A stretch of 20,636 bases of DNA from Desulfovibrio legallii (GCF_900102485.1 NZ_FNBX01000025.1:1-20636), one strand, 5' to 3'; positions 7,906-14,773 are shown, counted from the stretch's first letter. The notes: generated from the sequence alone by a model not told the origin. Translations and numbers: made by a program.

Positions 7906-8285
7906 GGGGGCGCACTGGTTTCGACGGGGACGTGGAAGCCGGAGCGGCAGGCCGAGGCGCCGCTGGCCTCGTAAAAAGCGGCAACAAAAGTAATTGCCAA
8001 CAACGATTACGACTACGCTTACGCTGCCTAATAACAGCGAGGCAACGACCGCTTAGGCGGTCACGCTGTGCGGGGCCACGCCTGATAACCCTGCGCGGCG
8101 ACATGTATCAGGCTGGCGGAGACCGGTGCCCACCGGGGTTTTCCGCGAGGAGGTTACCGGCGGGATTGCCGTCTTGCGCCTGGTCAGGGGCCACCAGGGC
8201 GGTGAAATTTATTCCTGACCTAAGCCTGTAGATGCTTCGCGTGGAATGTCCGCGGACGGGGGTTCGACTCCCCCCGCCTCCACCA
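7906..8285 (+). ncRNA. ssrA: tmRNA (ssrA)
   Basis: Transfer-messenger RNA rescues stalled ribosomes and adds a degradation tag. The 5' end GGGGGCGCACUGGUUUCGACGG is the tmRNA hallmark; its first seven bases pair with CGCCTCC at 8275-8281 to form the acceptor stem (one G-U), followed by A and CCA at 8283-8285. The T-arm GGGGGTTCGACTCCCCC is just before. The tag frame runs from GCC at 7996 and reads ANNDYDYAYAA with two TAA stops at 8029-8034. Pseudoknot-forming repeats fill the middle. Length 380 is normal for a one-piece tmRNA. The CCA is encoded. The integrated element begins immediately after it, so the 3' end shown here is the left attachment junction. Confidence 0.96.
8262..8285 (+). other. 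Probable attL: 3' end of ssrA used as integration site
   Basis: A P4-type integrase gene starts 188 bases after the tmRNA CCA and points away from it. Integrases of this type often target the 3' end of tRNA or tmRNA genes and carry a short copy of that end so the gene stays intact. The T-arm and acceptor 3' strand are therefore the likely core. No second copy of this sequence is found in the window, so attR lies beyond 20636. Exact core limits cannot be set from one junction. Confidence 0.6.
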
Positions 8286-8317
8286 TTATAAACTTTTTTA
8301 CTGTCCAAGTCAGTCCA

Positions 8318-8363
8318 AAGAAGGCCGTAAATCCTAATAACACAAAGGATTTATGGCCTTTTT
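8318..8363 (+). terminator. Rho-independent terminator after ssrA
   Basis: AAGGCCGTAAATCCT (8321-8335) pairs with AGGATTTATGGCCTT (8346-8360) with a single G-U and a 10-base loop, followed by a T run (8359-8363). The stem extends a few pairs outward. It is 32 bases after the tmRNA CCA, inside the inserted element, so tmRNA 3' processing here depends on element DNA. Confidence 0.75.
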
Positions 8364-8408
8364 GGTGTCCTTGGAAGTCCGTGAACATCCGTTGTCATCA
8401 AACACGAA

Positions 8409-8646
8409 TGGGGGTAAAAATGGGGGTAAATTGAAAGCGCGAGAAAGTTTTACCCCCAACTTCGGAGGCCATTATGCCCTTGTCAGACGCCAAAATCCGG
8501 GCTTTACCCCCAACAGATAAAAATCTGAAACTTTTTGACGGCGGCGGATTGTATCTTGCCGTCTCCCCTGCTGGCGGGAAAACATGGAGGCTCAAGTACC
8601 GCTTTGGGGGTAAAGAACAAACACTGACCATAGGACGTTACCCCCA
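8409..8646. repeat. Six copies of TGGGGGTAAA around the integrase start
   Basis: Forward copies at 8409-8418, 8421-8430 and 8605-8614; inverse copies (TTTACCCCCA) at 8449-8458 and 8503-8512, and a one-mismatch inverse copy at 8637-8646. Three lie before the integrase ATG at 8474 and three inside its first 60 codons. Repeats of about 10 bp in both orientations near an attachment site are what arm-type integrase or excisionase sites look like. The coding copies fall on commonly conserved residues (GGK, YPQ), so part of the pattern could be chance. Confidence 0.5.
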
Positions 8647-9679
8647 GATTGGCTTGAAAGAGGCGCGGGAGAAAGCGCAGAAGGCGAAAGCATCCCTTGA
8701 GCAAGGGATTGACCCCGGCCAGATGAAGAAAGCCGTGGCGGCAGCCCAGACAGGCGGCGGGGATTCTTTCGAGGCCATTGCCCGTGAATGGTTCGAGCGC
8801 AATAAAAGCAAGTGGACGCCCAAGCACGGGGAACGAGTGCTGTTACGCCTTGAGCAGAATATGTTCCCATATATCGGTAAAATTCATATCGGCATTCTGA
8901 CCGCGCCTCAAATCCTGTTGTCGCTCCGCAAAATTGAGGAGCGCGGCGCGATTGAAACGGCGCATCGCGTTCTTCAGGAGTGCGGTTGCGTATGCCGGTA
9001 CGCCGTGGCCACCGGACGGGCCGAGCGAGACGCCACGGCCGACCTCAAAGGCGCGTTGGCCCCGGCCATATCAAAAAACATGCCCGCCATCGTCACCCCC
9101 TCCGAAGTCGGGGGGCTCCTCCGCTCTCTGGAAGGCTATACGGGTTCCGAAGTCGTCAAAGCCGCCCTTCGTCTTGCCCCTCTCGTATTTGTGCGGCCCG
9201 GAGAACTCAGGCAAGCGGAATGGACGGAGTTTGACCTTGCCGGGAAGATTTGGATAATCCCCCCCGAAAAAATGAAAATGCGGCGGGAACATCGTGTTCC
9301 CCTTGCCAGCCAGAGTATGAGCATTCTTGAAGCCTTGTTTCCTCTCACTGGACGCGGCCGCTTCCTCTTTCCGAGCATGAGAAGCGCGGCCCGTCCCATG
9401 TCGGACAACACGGTCAACGCCGCTCTCCGCCGTTTGGGCTATGCTCAGGGCGAAATGTGCGGACACGGTTTTCGGGCTATGGCCTCGACGCTTCTCAATG
9501 AACGCGGGTGGGCTCCTGATGTTATAGAAGCCCAATTGGCTCATGTGGATGGAAACAGCGTTCGCCGCGCGTATAATCGCGCACTGTATTGGGAAGAGCG
9601 TGTGAAAATGATGCAGGAATGGGCGGATTATCTGGATGAATTGCGGGAAAACACTGGGGCACAGGACAGTAACAGATAA
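8474..9679 (+). CDS. int: P4-type tyrosine integrase
   Basis: Site-specific recombinase that inserts and excises the element at the ssrA 3' end. 401 residues. The N-terminal arm-binding domain (about 1-90) has the DUF4102-like pattern LSDAKIRALPPTDKNLKLFDGGGLYL and FGGKEQTLTIGRYPQIGLKEAREK. A core-binding SAM-like domain covers about 95-185. The catalytic domain shows R241 in VRPGELRQAEW, the H331-x-x-R334 box in GHGFRAMASTLL, H357 in LAHVDGN and the nucleophile Y367 in AYNRALYW; these are the expected tyrosine recombinase residues, so the enzyme looks intact. CGGAGG lies 7-8 bases before the ATG. It is the first gene of the element, next to the attachment site, and reads inward. Confidence 0.95.
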   Translation: MPLSDAKIRALPPTDKNLKLFDGGGLYLAVSPAGGKTWRLKYRFGGKEQTLTIGRYPQIGLKEAREKAQKAKASLEQGIDPGQMKKAVAAAQTGGGDSFEAIAREWFERNKSKWTPKHGERVLLRLEQNMFPYIGKIHIGILTAPQILLSLRKIEERGAIETAHRVLQECGCVCRYAVATGRAERDATADLKGALAPAISKNMPAIVTPSEVGGLLRSLEGYTGSEVVKAALRLAPLVFVRPGELRQAEWTEFDLAGKIWIIPPEKMKMRREHRVPLASQSMSILEALFPLTGRGRFLFPSMRSAARPMSDNTVNAALRRLGYAQGEMCGHGFRAMASTLLNERGWAPDVIEAQLAHVDGNSVRRAYNRALYWEERVKMMQEWADYLDELRENTGAQDSNR

Positions 9680-9761
9680 AAATCGTCATATAGACTATAA
9701 AAAAATGTTTTTTGCTGAAAACAGGAAGTAATTTCCTCACGTTTCGCAAAAAGACCGTGCT

Positions 9762-9797
9762 ACACCTCCGTAAACACTATTTTACGGAGGTGTTTTT
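9762..9797 (+). promoter_or_regulatory. Hairpin with T run that contains the alpA ribosome binding site
   Basis: ACACCTCCGTAAA (9762-9774) is a perfect inverse of TTTACGGAGGTGT (9781-9793), with a 6-base loop and a run of five T at 9793-9797, directly before the ATG at 9798. The 3' arm holds GGAGGTG, the ribosome binding site of the AlpA-like gene. As RNA this is both a good terminator after the integrase gene and a structure that hides the start site of the next gene. Confidence 0.75.
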
Positions 9798-10013
9798 ATG
9801 TCTACAGTAATCCCTCATACTGGATTTATGCGGCTCTGGCAGGTGCTTGAAGTGGTTCCCATCAGTAAAAGCGCATGGTGGGAAGGCTGCAAGACTGGCC
9901 GCTTTCCAAAACCCGTAAAACTTGGCCCCCGCACAACCGCATGGAAGGCCGAGGACATTGCCGCTCTGGTGAAGAAGTTGAGCGATCCCGAATACGCCGC
10001 CGAGGATAGATAG
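9798..10013 (+). CDS. alpA: AlpA-family helix-turn-helix regulator (excisionase-like)
   Basis: 71 residues. The AlpA/MerR-type winged helix pattern is visible across residues 11-60: MRLWQVLEVVPISKSAWWEGCKTGRFPKPVKLGPRTTAWKAEDI, with the conserved F-P-x-P-V-K-L and W-x-x-x-D-I elements. In P4-type islands such proteins activate integrase expression or help excision as recombination directionality factors; which applies here is inferred from position. It follows int by 118 bases and is separated from it by a terminator-like hairpin that also carries its ribosome binding site (GGAGG at 9786-9790). The next gene starts 8 bases after its stop, so the two are probably co-transcribed. Confidence 0.8.
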   Translation: MSTVIPHTGFMRLWQVLEVVPISKSAWWEGCKTGRFPKPVKLGPRTTAWKAEDIAALVKKLSDPEYAAEDR

Positions 10014-10021
10014 GCCCCGCC

Positions 10022-10741
10022 GTGCGTTGGATTAAACATCCAAGCACTTTTTCGCGCCACGCCGCCATGCTGGAACTGAGGGACATACTCGGTCCGGCAG
10101 GGTACGGCGCGGCGTGGCTTTTGCTGGAACGCATAGCGGAAGCGTGGGACGGCAACGGGGAGCCGGAATTATGCCTTTCCTTGCAGGAATGGAAATATGT
10201 ATGCGGTGTTTCAAGTCAGAAATTTCAAAAACTGATCGAAATTCTACAACAGCACACAATTATTCAGACAGAAAATGTGCGGTTCCGGCGACTGGTAAAA
10301 GCATCTATCCTTTTGCAATTACAAGATGAATGGACAAGGAGAGTGCGCCAAAACTCCAAAGTGACTCCTGAGCTGGTCGGGAGTCACTTTGGAGCACAGA
10401 CAGAGACAGATAACAGAAGAAAAAAAGACAAAAATACACCGCCGGGAGCGAGTCTGTCCTACCAAGTGGCGGGCGTGTTTCGTCGGCATGGGATCATGCC
10501 GGGGTCAGACAGGGCGCGGCATATTGTAAGCCACCTGGAGGACAGACAGCCGCAGAATCCGGGCGGTTATCTGGAAAGTATTCTGCAACGGAAACCGGAT
10601 TTTGATCCCATGCCCCAAGCCTATGAAGACGGCACAATAAACAACAGACAACAAGGGCCGACAGCTACCGGGGATATTTTGCGCCGCATGGGAATGGTCC
10701 AGCCGCCGAGGACTGACAGCGGCGACCATGAAGACGGGTGA
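10022..10741 (+). CDS. Replication-initiator-like protein (phage/ICE DnaD-like N-terminal domain)
   Basis: 239 residues, GTG start 8 bases after the alpA stop with only a weak ribosome binding site. The N-terminus MRWIKHPSTFSRHAAMLELRD, then LGPAGYGAAWLLLERIAEAW and a winged-helix-like stretch (LCLSLQEWKYVCGVSSQKFQKLIEIL), resembles the DUF4373/Lin1244-like domain of phage and mobile-element replication proteins. The middle (about 110-140) is basic and polar and likely a linker. The C-terminal part has GGYLESILQRKPDFD. A link to replication of the excised circle is inferred, not shown. Base composition in the middle is lower in GC than its neighbours, and a perfect 15-bp inverted repeat lies within codons 111-125. 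Confidence 0.6.
   Translation: MRWIKHPSTFSRHAAMLELRDILGPAGYGAAWLLLERIAEAWDGNGEPELCLSLQEWKYVCGVSSQKFQKLIEILQQHTIIQTENVRFRRLVKASILLQLQDEWTRRVRQNSKVTPELVGSHFGAQTETDNRRKKDKNTPPGASLSYQVAGVFRRHGIMPGSDRARHIVSHLEDRQPQNPGGYLESILQRKPDFDPMPQAYEDGTINNRQQGPTATGDILRRMGMVQPPRTDSGDHEDG
10354..10394. repeat. Perfect 15-bp inverted repeat inside the replication-like gene
   Basis: CTCCAAAGTGACTCC (10354-10368), an 11-base spacer, then GGAGTCACTTTGGAG (10380-10394). All 15 pairs match. Such a long perfect match inside a coding frame is unlikely by chance and suggests a protein site, an origin element or an mRNA hairpin. The encoded residues (KVTPELVGSHF) are unremarkable. Confidence 0.75.
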
Positions 10742-11053
10742 TTTCATTTCCCGGCCGCTTTTTCTGTTTTCACAGAATAATATTCCATGATGATGCAAAG
10801 TACATCATTTGAACTCTTACTATAGTTATTATCACTCTCTAATATGCCGAATGAAACTGTCATATCGCATAATAAAAGAAGGGAAATTGCGCCGTTCTAT
10901 ATCTCACGGCATCTTTCCTTGTGCTATGCTGTATCCGCTTTGGAGGGCAGGACAAGGGAAGTAGGCCCACCTTGCGGCGGTTCTCTTCCCGTCCTGCCCT
11001 GCGGGGCTGTGCTTATTCGCCTTCGGCTCAACACAAAACAAGGCAGAACTTCA
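10742..11053. other. Intergenic stretch holding the transfer origin
   Basis: About 310 bases with no supported gene; an open frame passes through from 10844 in phase with the transglycosylase but has no ribosome binding site and reads across oriT. The left part (10760-10890) is AT-rich with a short hairpin TTCTGT-TTTC-ACAGAA at 10762-10777 and a small dyad at 10790-10808. The right part contains the oriT described separately. Confidence 0.5.
10942..10999 (-). other. oriT: Origin of transfer (oriT), RP4/IncP-like, nick site on the minus strand
   Basis: On the minus strand, GGTGGGCCTACTTC (10971-10958) is followed by CCTTGTCCTG|CCC, which matches my memory of RP4 oriT (the same 14 bases, then ACCTATCCTG|CCC) with the same spacing and about 24 of 27 bases equal. 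In RP4 the first block is the TraJ-binding arm and the second is the TraI nick region. The predicted nick is on the minus strand between 10948 and 10947. The neighbouring TraJ-like and TraI-like genes support this. Unlike RP4 as I remember it, GGGCAGGAC-AA-GGGAAG (10945-10961) is repeated inversely as CTTCCC-GTCCTGCCC (10985-10999). Confidence 0.85.
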
Positions 11054-11755
11054 ATGAAAAAAGGCATGGCGCTTTGCGCCGGGATTCTCCGTTTGCTTCT
11101 GGCGGTTTCTCCGGCCAGCGGCGCGGATGCGGCTTTGCCCCCGGATGAGGGCACCCATATCCCCGCCCGTCTGGTGGAATCCGTGGCCCGTCAGGAATCA
11201 AGCCTGAATCCGTGGGCTGTGAACGTGGCGGGACGTGATTTTTATCCGGTCAGTCGGGAGGAGGCAGAGCACATCATAACGGCGGCAGAACGGGCGGGCG
11301 CTTCCTATGACGTGGGGCTGATGCAGATCAACCGTTGGTGGATACGCCGCTACGGTATTTCTCCCGCGTCATTGTTGAACCCGGACATAAACAAGAAGTG
11401 GGGAACCTGGATACTGGCCCAGGAGATTGCCCGCCACGGCTACAATTGGCGGGCCGTGGGCAAATACCATTCACCGGACGCCGAACGCGGCAGGCGCTAT
11501 GCGTGGCGCGTGTACCGTTATTATGCGTCCCGGTCGGAACCTGGTTCACCCACGGGCAAGGAGCGTTTTCATGCCGAGCAAAAAACTGGCGCTCAAAACC
11601 TATCTGACGCCGGAGGAATACGACGTTGTTCTGGCCAGCGCCCGCAAGGCCGGATTGTCTCTTTCGACGTTCAGCAAACGGGTATGCCTTGGCTTTTCCG
11701 TGCCAAGTCTGGAACACCAGGAAGCCCGGCTGGAACTCCGGCGCTTGAAAGGTGA
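11054..11755 (+). CDS. VirB1-like lytic transglycosylase with unusual overlapping tail
   Basis: Periplasmic murein-cutting enzyme that helps conjugation machinery through the cell wall. A signal peptide is clear (MKKGMALCAGILRLLLAVSPASGADA). The SLT domain follows: VESVARQESSLNPWAVN with catalytic E48, YDVGLMQINRWWI (GLMQIN motif), and YNWRAVGKYHS, ending near VYRYYAS at about 158. I chose the ATG at 11054 because the signal peptide starts there; the longer open frame from 10844 crosses oriT. The last 62 codons overlap the start of the next gene in another frame and translate to a Gly/Pro/Arg-rich stretch with no domain character, so the original stop may have been lost. Lies between oriT and the relaxosome genes. 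Confidence 0.82.
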   Translation: MKKGMALCAGILRLLLAVSPASGADAALPPDEGTHIPARLVESVARQESSLNPWAVNVAGRDFYPVSREEAEHIITAAERAGASYDVGLMQINRWWIRRYGISPASLLNPDINKKWGTWILAQEIARHGYNWRAVGKYHSPDAERGRRYAWRVYRYYASRSEPGSPTGKERFHAEQKTGAQNLSDAGGIRRCSGQRPQGRIVSFDVQQTGMPWLFRAKSGTPGSPAGTPALER

Positions 11756-11891
11756 GCTGGCGCGGCTTGGCGGCCTGATTAAACAGGCGTTGGCCAGCGG
11801 CGCGGACAGGAGCACGGTTCACCGGCTTTTACATGAACTTGACGCCCGGCAGCGGGAACTGCAAGCGGCTATCGCCAGGATTGAAAGATGA
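11571..11891 (+). CDS. TraJ/MobC-like relaxosome accessory protein
   Basis: 106 residues. A ribbon-helix-helix DNA-binding domain lies at about 5-45 (ALKTYLTPEEYDVVLASARKAGLSLSTFSKRVCLG), followed by a helical segment with LRRLKGELARLGGLIKQAL at about 64-82. The same layout and the 'L.R..G.L.RLGGL.K..L' block occur in RP4 TraJ, which binds the oriT arm beside the nick site. I chose the ATG at 11571 because AGGAG lies 7 bases before it and the homologous region starts here; the frame is open further upstream within the transglycosylase gene. The stop overlaps the relaxase start (ATGA), so the two are co-translated. Together with the oriT arm nearby this supports a complete relaxosome. Confidence 0.85.
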   Translation: MPSKKLALKTYLTPEEYDVVLASARKAGLSLSTFSKRVCLGFSVPSLEHQEARLELRRLKGELARLGGLIKQALASGADRSTVHRLLHELDARQRELQAAIARIER

Positions 11892-13525
11892 TCAGCCGAC
11901 GCATCCCCATAAACCCGACGCATGATCGCTATCCCCGTCTTGCCGCGTACATTGCCGACGCTGGGCATGGTGGGGAAAAATGTCTTATGGCGTGGTGCGC
12001 GGGCTGTCTTGGCGGTGAAGATTACGCGGAAGGCGTCGCGGAAGTGGCGGATGTTCAAGATTGCAACACCCGCGCCCAGGGCGCGAAGACCTATCACTTG
12101 CTTGTGAGCTTCCGGCCCGAAGACGAGACTCGACTTGCGCCCGAAGTCTTTCAGGACATAGAGCGGCGTTTTGCCGCCGCCTTGGGGTATGCCGAGCACC
12201 AACGGCATTGCGGCGTACATCGGGATACCGCCAATATCCATATGCACGTCGCCTACAATATGATCCATCCGGGCACATACACCGTACACAAAGAGTTCCG
12301 CGATTACTGGATACGGGACAAGCTATGCCGGGAACTGGAACGTGAATACGGCCTGCATATTGACAACGGCCGGGAGCAACTCGGAAAGGACCGGATCAAT
12401 GACAAAGCCGCCGCGATGGAAGCGCACAGCGGCCAGCAATCTTTCGTGTCCTATGCCAAGAGCCATGCGGAGGACCTGCAAGCGGCCCTTGCCGGAGCCG
12501 GAACATGGGAGGAAGTCCATGCCGCTTTTGCCCGTTACGGACTGGAAATCCGGCCCCGCGCCAATGGCCTGATTGTTCGGGACCGTCACAGCAAAAACGC
12601 TAACAGAGCGGCCAAGGCCAGCGACGTGGCCAAGGGGTTTTCCCTGAAAAAATTGCAAAGCCGGTTCGGGCCGTTCGTTCCGCCCCTGGCACCGGAACGC
12701 TTCACCGGGCAGGACCGCTATGAAGCCGCAACACTCTGCCGGGGACCGCACCGGGGAGAATTGTTCCAAGAGTACAAGCGGGGAATTGAAAACCGCATAG
12801 CCTGTCTGCAAACGCTGAAAGAAAAGGAGGATGCGACTCTGGACGCCATCCGTCGCAAATGGGAAGTAAAGCGGAATGAGCTTGACCGGCTGAACATCGC
12901 CAAGCGCAACCGGCGCAATCTGATCGCCATTGCCCGCAAACGCGAAGCCGAGGAAAAGGCGAACGCCCGGCTGTCGTTTCAGGAGCCCCGGCAGGAGGTT
13001 CGTCGGGAGATTCCCTATGCGTCATGGACCGCTTTTTTACAATGGAAGACGGAACAGGGCAACGAAACGGCTCTGTCCATGTTGCGTTCACACGCAGGAG
13101 GGGCCGAGCCGGAAAGAGAACAGCGGCCCCCGGATGTTGCCTCCCTACGGGCGCAGTTTGCAACCAGGGAAAGGAACGCGCAAGAAGCGCCGGGCGTGAG
13201 CGGCAAAGGCAAGACGCGCCTGTTGGCCGCGCTGCGTATGGAACGGCTTGTAGCGGAGGAGCGCCAGCGGCATGGAGAAAACACCCCCTGCATGTTCGAC
13301 GGAATCACATGCCGGGTAGATGGAAAAGGCGTGGTGATTTTCACCATTCCCACCGGGGGCACCGTGCGCGATACAGGTAAGACGGTGCTGTTTTCCGCAG
13401 GGGACGCGACGGCGCGGGAAGCGGCAAAACGCTACGCTCAAAGCAAATGGGGGCTACGCATTGTCATGGAGGAAAACGGTTTTTCTCTCGGAAAAGAAAG
13501 AGCGCGGGAACGTGGCGGACGGTAA
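11888..13525 (+). CDS. MOBP relaxase, RP4 TraI-like
   Basis: Nicks oriT, stays covalently bound to the 5' end and leads the strand into the recipient. 545 residues. Close to RP4 TraI as I recall it: AAYIAD around Y21 (likely catalytic tyrosine), KTYHLLVSFRPEDE at 67-80, YAEHQRHCGVHRDTANIHMHVAYN with the HxDxxHxH metal motif H111, D113, H118, H120, then LCRELEREYGLHIDN and a region from 195 like the RP4 segment (EEVHAAFARYGLEIRPRANG). A coiled coil follows (about 305-365, KEKEDATLDAIRRKWEVKRNEL). The C-terminal 80 residues (DGKGVVIFTIPTGG..., AKRYAQSKWGLRIVM) resemble the LPD7 domain often found on relaxases. The start overlaps the stop of the TraJ-like gene. No type IV secretion or coupling protein gene is seen. 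Confidence 0.92.
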   Translation: MISRRIPINPTHDRYPRLAAYIADAGHGGEKCLMAWCAGCLGGEDYAEGVAEVADVQDCNTRAQGAKTYHLLVSFRPEDETRLAPEVFQDIERRFAAALGYAEHQRHCGVHRDTANIHMHVAYNMIHPGTYTVHKEFRDYWIRDKLCRELEREYGLHIDNGREQLGKDRINDKAAAMEAHSGQQSFVSYAKSHAEDLQAALAGAGTWEEVHAAFARYGLEIRPRANGLIVRDRHSKNANRAAKASDVAKGFSLKKLQSRFGPFVPPLAPERFTGQDRYEAATLCRGPHRGELFQEYKRGIENRIACLQTLKEKEDATLDAIRRKWEVKRNELDRLNIAKRNRRNLIAIARKREAEEKANARLSFQEPRQEVRREIPYASWTAFLQWKTEQGNETALSMLRSHAGGAEPEREQRPPDVASLRAQFATRERNAQEAPGVSGKGKTRLLAALRMERLVAEERQRHGENTPCMFDGITCRVDGKGVVIFTIPTGGTVRDTGKTVLFSAGDATAREAAKRYAQSKWGLRIVMEENGFSLGKERARERGGR

Positions 13526-13548
13526 GAAAACATCCGCCGAGTTCCCGC
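13504..13548 (-). terminator. Stem-loop between convergent genes, probable terminator of the arsenic operon
   Basis: GCGGGAAC-GT-GGCGGA (13504-13519) pairs with TCCGCC-GA-GTTCCCGC (13533-13548), two stems of 6 and 8 bp with a 2-base mismatch, loop 13 bases. On the minus strand it is followed by a T-rich stretch (GCTCTTTCTTTTCC), so it suits termination after the CcdA-like gene. The relaxase stop codon (13523-13525) lies in the loop. Confidence 0.55.
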
Positions 13549-13561
13549 ATAGAAAAGTCTC

Positions 13562-14266
13562 TCAGACTATGAATGGAGAGACGGCGAAATACAGACCGAT
13601 GCCGATCACCAGCAGTCCGGCCAGCTTTCTCCCCCATTGAGTCGCAAGACGCATTCCTTTGGCTTCCACAAGCCGCTGACTCAGCGCCACGGAACTTCCC
13701 GCCAGAACAATGGGCAGGCAATGCCCCAAAGCGAAAAACAGGATCAAGGCTATCCCTTCGACAACTCTCTGTTGTACGGTGATAATGGCCAGAATGGGCG
13801 CGATGAAGCCGAATGTGCATGCCCCGGATAAAATGCCGTAGGAACCACCCAGGATAAAGGCCCCCCGATACCCCCGCATGGTGAATCCGCTCAGGGTCTT
13901 GCCCGGCAGGCGGCACTTGGCAACGCCCATGAGGTCTAGGCCGAGCCAGACCAGCAAGACCCCCACCGGCACCCCCCATAAGGGGGAAATATCCCCCAAC
14001 ATGCGGCCGAGCAACGAACAGATCACGCCCACCACGGCGATGGAGAGGAATAACCCCAGGCTGAACACGCCAGCATATCCCGCCGCTTCTCTCCCTTGAA
14101 TCTCGTGCCCCTGGCCAGCCACGTAGCCCACCATGAGCGGGATGGAGGCCAGATGACACGGACTGAACAATACGCTGACCATACCCCATAGAAAGCAACC
14201 GAGAACCGCTAGCGCAAAGGTATCAGTCATCCACATATTGATGGTCAGTAAAAACTGGTTAAACAC
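13562..14266 (-). CDS. CcdA/DsbD-like thiol-disulfide transport membrane protein
   Basis: Carries reducing power from cytoplasmic thioredoxin across the inner membrane to periplasmic thiol proteins. 234 residues with about six hydrophobic segments. The two expected membrane cysteines are present: C37 in SVLFSPCHLASIPLM and C150 in GILSGACTFGFIAPIL, each in the CcdA-type S/G-x-C context. The start shown is GTG; an ATG ten codons later (14236) is possible and neither has a strong ribosome binding site. It follows the exported thioredoxin gene by 84 bases on the same strand, with a 9-bp stem-loop between them, and is the last gene of the arsenic operon. Its likely partner is that thioredoxin (inference from adjacency). 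Confidence 0.85.
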   Translation of the reverse strand: MFNQFLLTINMWMTDTFALAVLGCFLWGMVSVLFSPCHLASIPLMVGYVAGQGHEIQGREAAGYAGVFSLGLFLSIAVVGVICSLLGRMLGDISPLWGVPVGVLLVWLGLDLMGVAKCRLPGKTLSGFTMRGYRGAFILGGSYGILSGACTFGFIAPILAIITVQQRVVEGIALILFFALGHCLPIVLAGSSVALSQRLVEAKGMRLATQWGRKLAGLLVIGIGLYFAVSPFIV

Positions 14267-14302
14267 GTATTTGCCCCAGGTAAAGCGTGAGAGAATAAAT
14301 AT

Positions 14303-14330
14303 GGGAAAAGCAACTTGCGTAGCTTTTCCC
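14303..14330 (-). repeat. Intercistronic stem-loop between thioredoxin and ccdA-like genes
   Basis: GGGAAAAGC (14303-14311) and GCTTTTCCC (14322-14330) pair perfectly around a 10-base loop. On the transcribed (minus) strand no T run follows, so it looks like an mRNA stability or processing element rather than a terminator. Confidence 0.5.
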
Positions 14331-14350
14331 TGTGTGCCTGCCTAAACAGT

Positions 14351-14716
14351 TTATTCTGCAAGCAGAGCATCAATTTTTGTTTTTATACTCGCCTCATCTA
14401 AGAAACCTGTATGGCGTTCCCGCTCATTTCCTTTTTTGTCATAGAAAATTTGTGTCGGTATGGCTTGTATCCCGTATTCAGATTTCATGTTTGGATTTTC
14501 CCAAACATCAACAAACAATATGGAGGCTTTGCCTTCATAGTATTTGCCGACTTTTTCCAGAACAGGAGCCATCATTTTGCATGGAACACAGCTTTTTGCC
14601 CCTAAATCAAGCATTGTCACCGTATTGGGAACAGGAATTTGTTCCGGCGCGGCATAGGCGGCGGAAAAAGACAACATGAGGACAAAAGTGGAAAACAACA
14701 GCGAACGCTTGAACAT
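14351..14716 (-). CDS. Exported thioredoxin-family protein
   Basis: 121 residues. A signal peptide MFKRSLLFSTFVLMLSFSAAYA ends with a good cleavage site, so the protein acts in the periplasm. The thioredoxin fold follows, with the redox site CVPC at 43-46 (LGAKSCVPCKMMAPVLEKV), VDVWENP, and cis-proline 87 in QAIPTQIFYDKKG. I chose the ATG at 14716 since AGGAG lies 6 bases before it; the open frame extends 17 codons further without one. It lies between arsC and the CcdA-like gene, which probably keeps it reduced. Why an arsenic operon needs a periplasmic reductant is unclear; options are repair of arsenic-modified envelope thiols or reduction of pentavalent arsenicals outside the cytoplasm (speculation). 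Confidence 0.88.
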   Translation of the reverse strand: MFKRSLLFSTFVLMLSFSAAYAAPEQIPVPNTVTMLDLGAKSCVPCKMMAPVLEKVGKYYEGKASILFVDVWENPNMKSEYGIQAIPTQIFYDKKGNERERHTGFLDEASIKTKIDALLAE

Positions 14717-14773
14717 GGTTGCTCCTGATAAAGTGCTAGAGTGTTTTAAAAAGTTAGGGCAGAACAAAACCGG

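Noticed and set aside
8906..8920. AATCCTGT in the integrase gene as a second nick site
   Set aside because: Only the short core matches; the flanking TraJ-type arm present at 10958-10971 is missing.
10762..10777. CTGT-N4-ACAG as a LexA operator
   Set aside because: The centre is too short for the CTGT-N8-ACAG pattern; it is just a small hairpin.
10844..11053. 70-codon N-terminal extension of the transglycosylase
   Set aside because: It crosses oriT, has no ribosome binding site, and the signal peptide begins at 11054.
13464..14198. 244-codon minus-strand open frame
   Set aside because: Out of frame with the CcdA-like gene that has both conserved cysteines and membrane segments.
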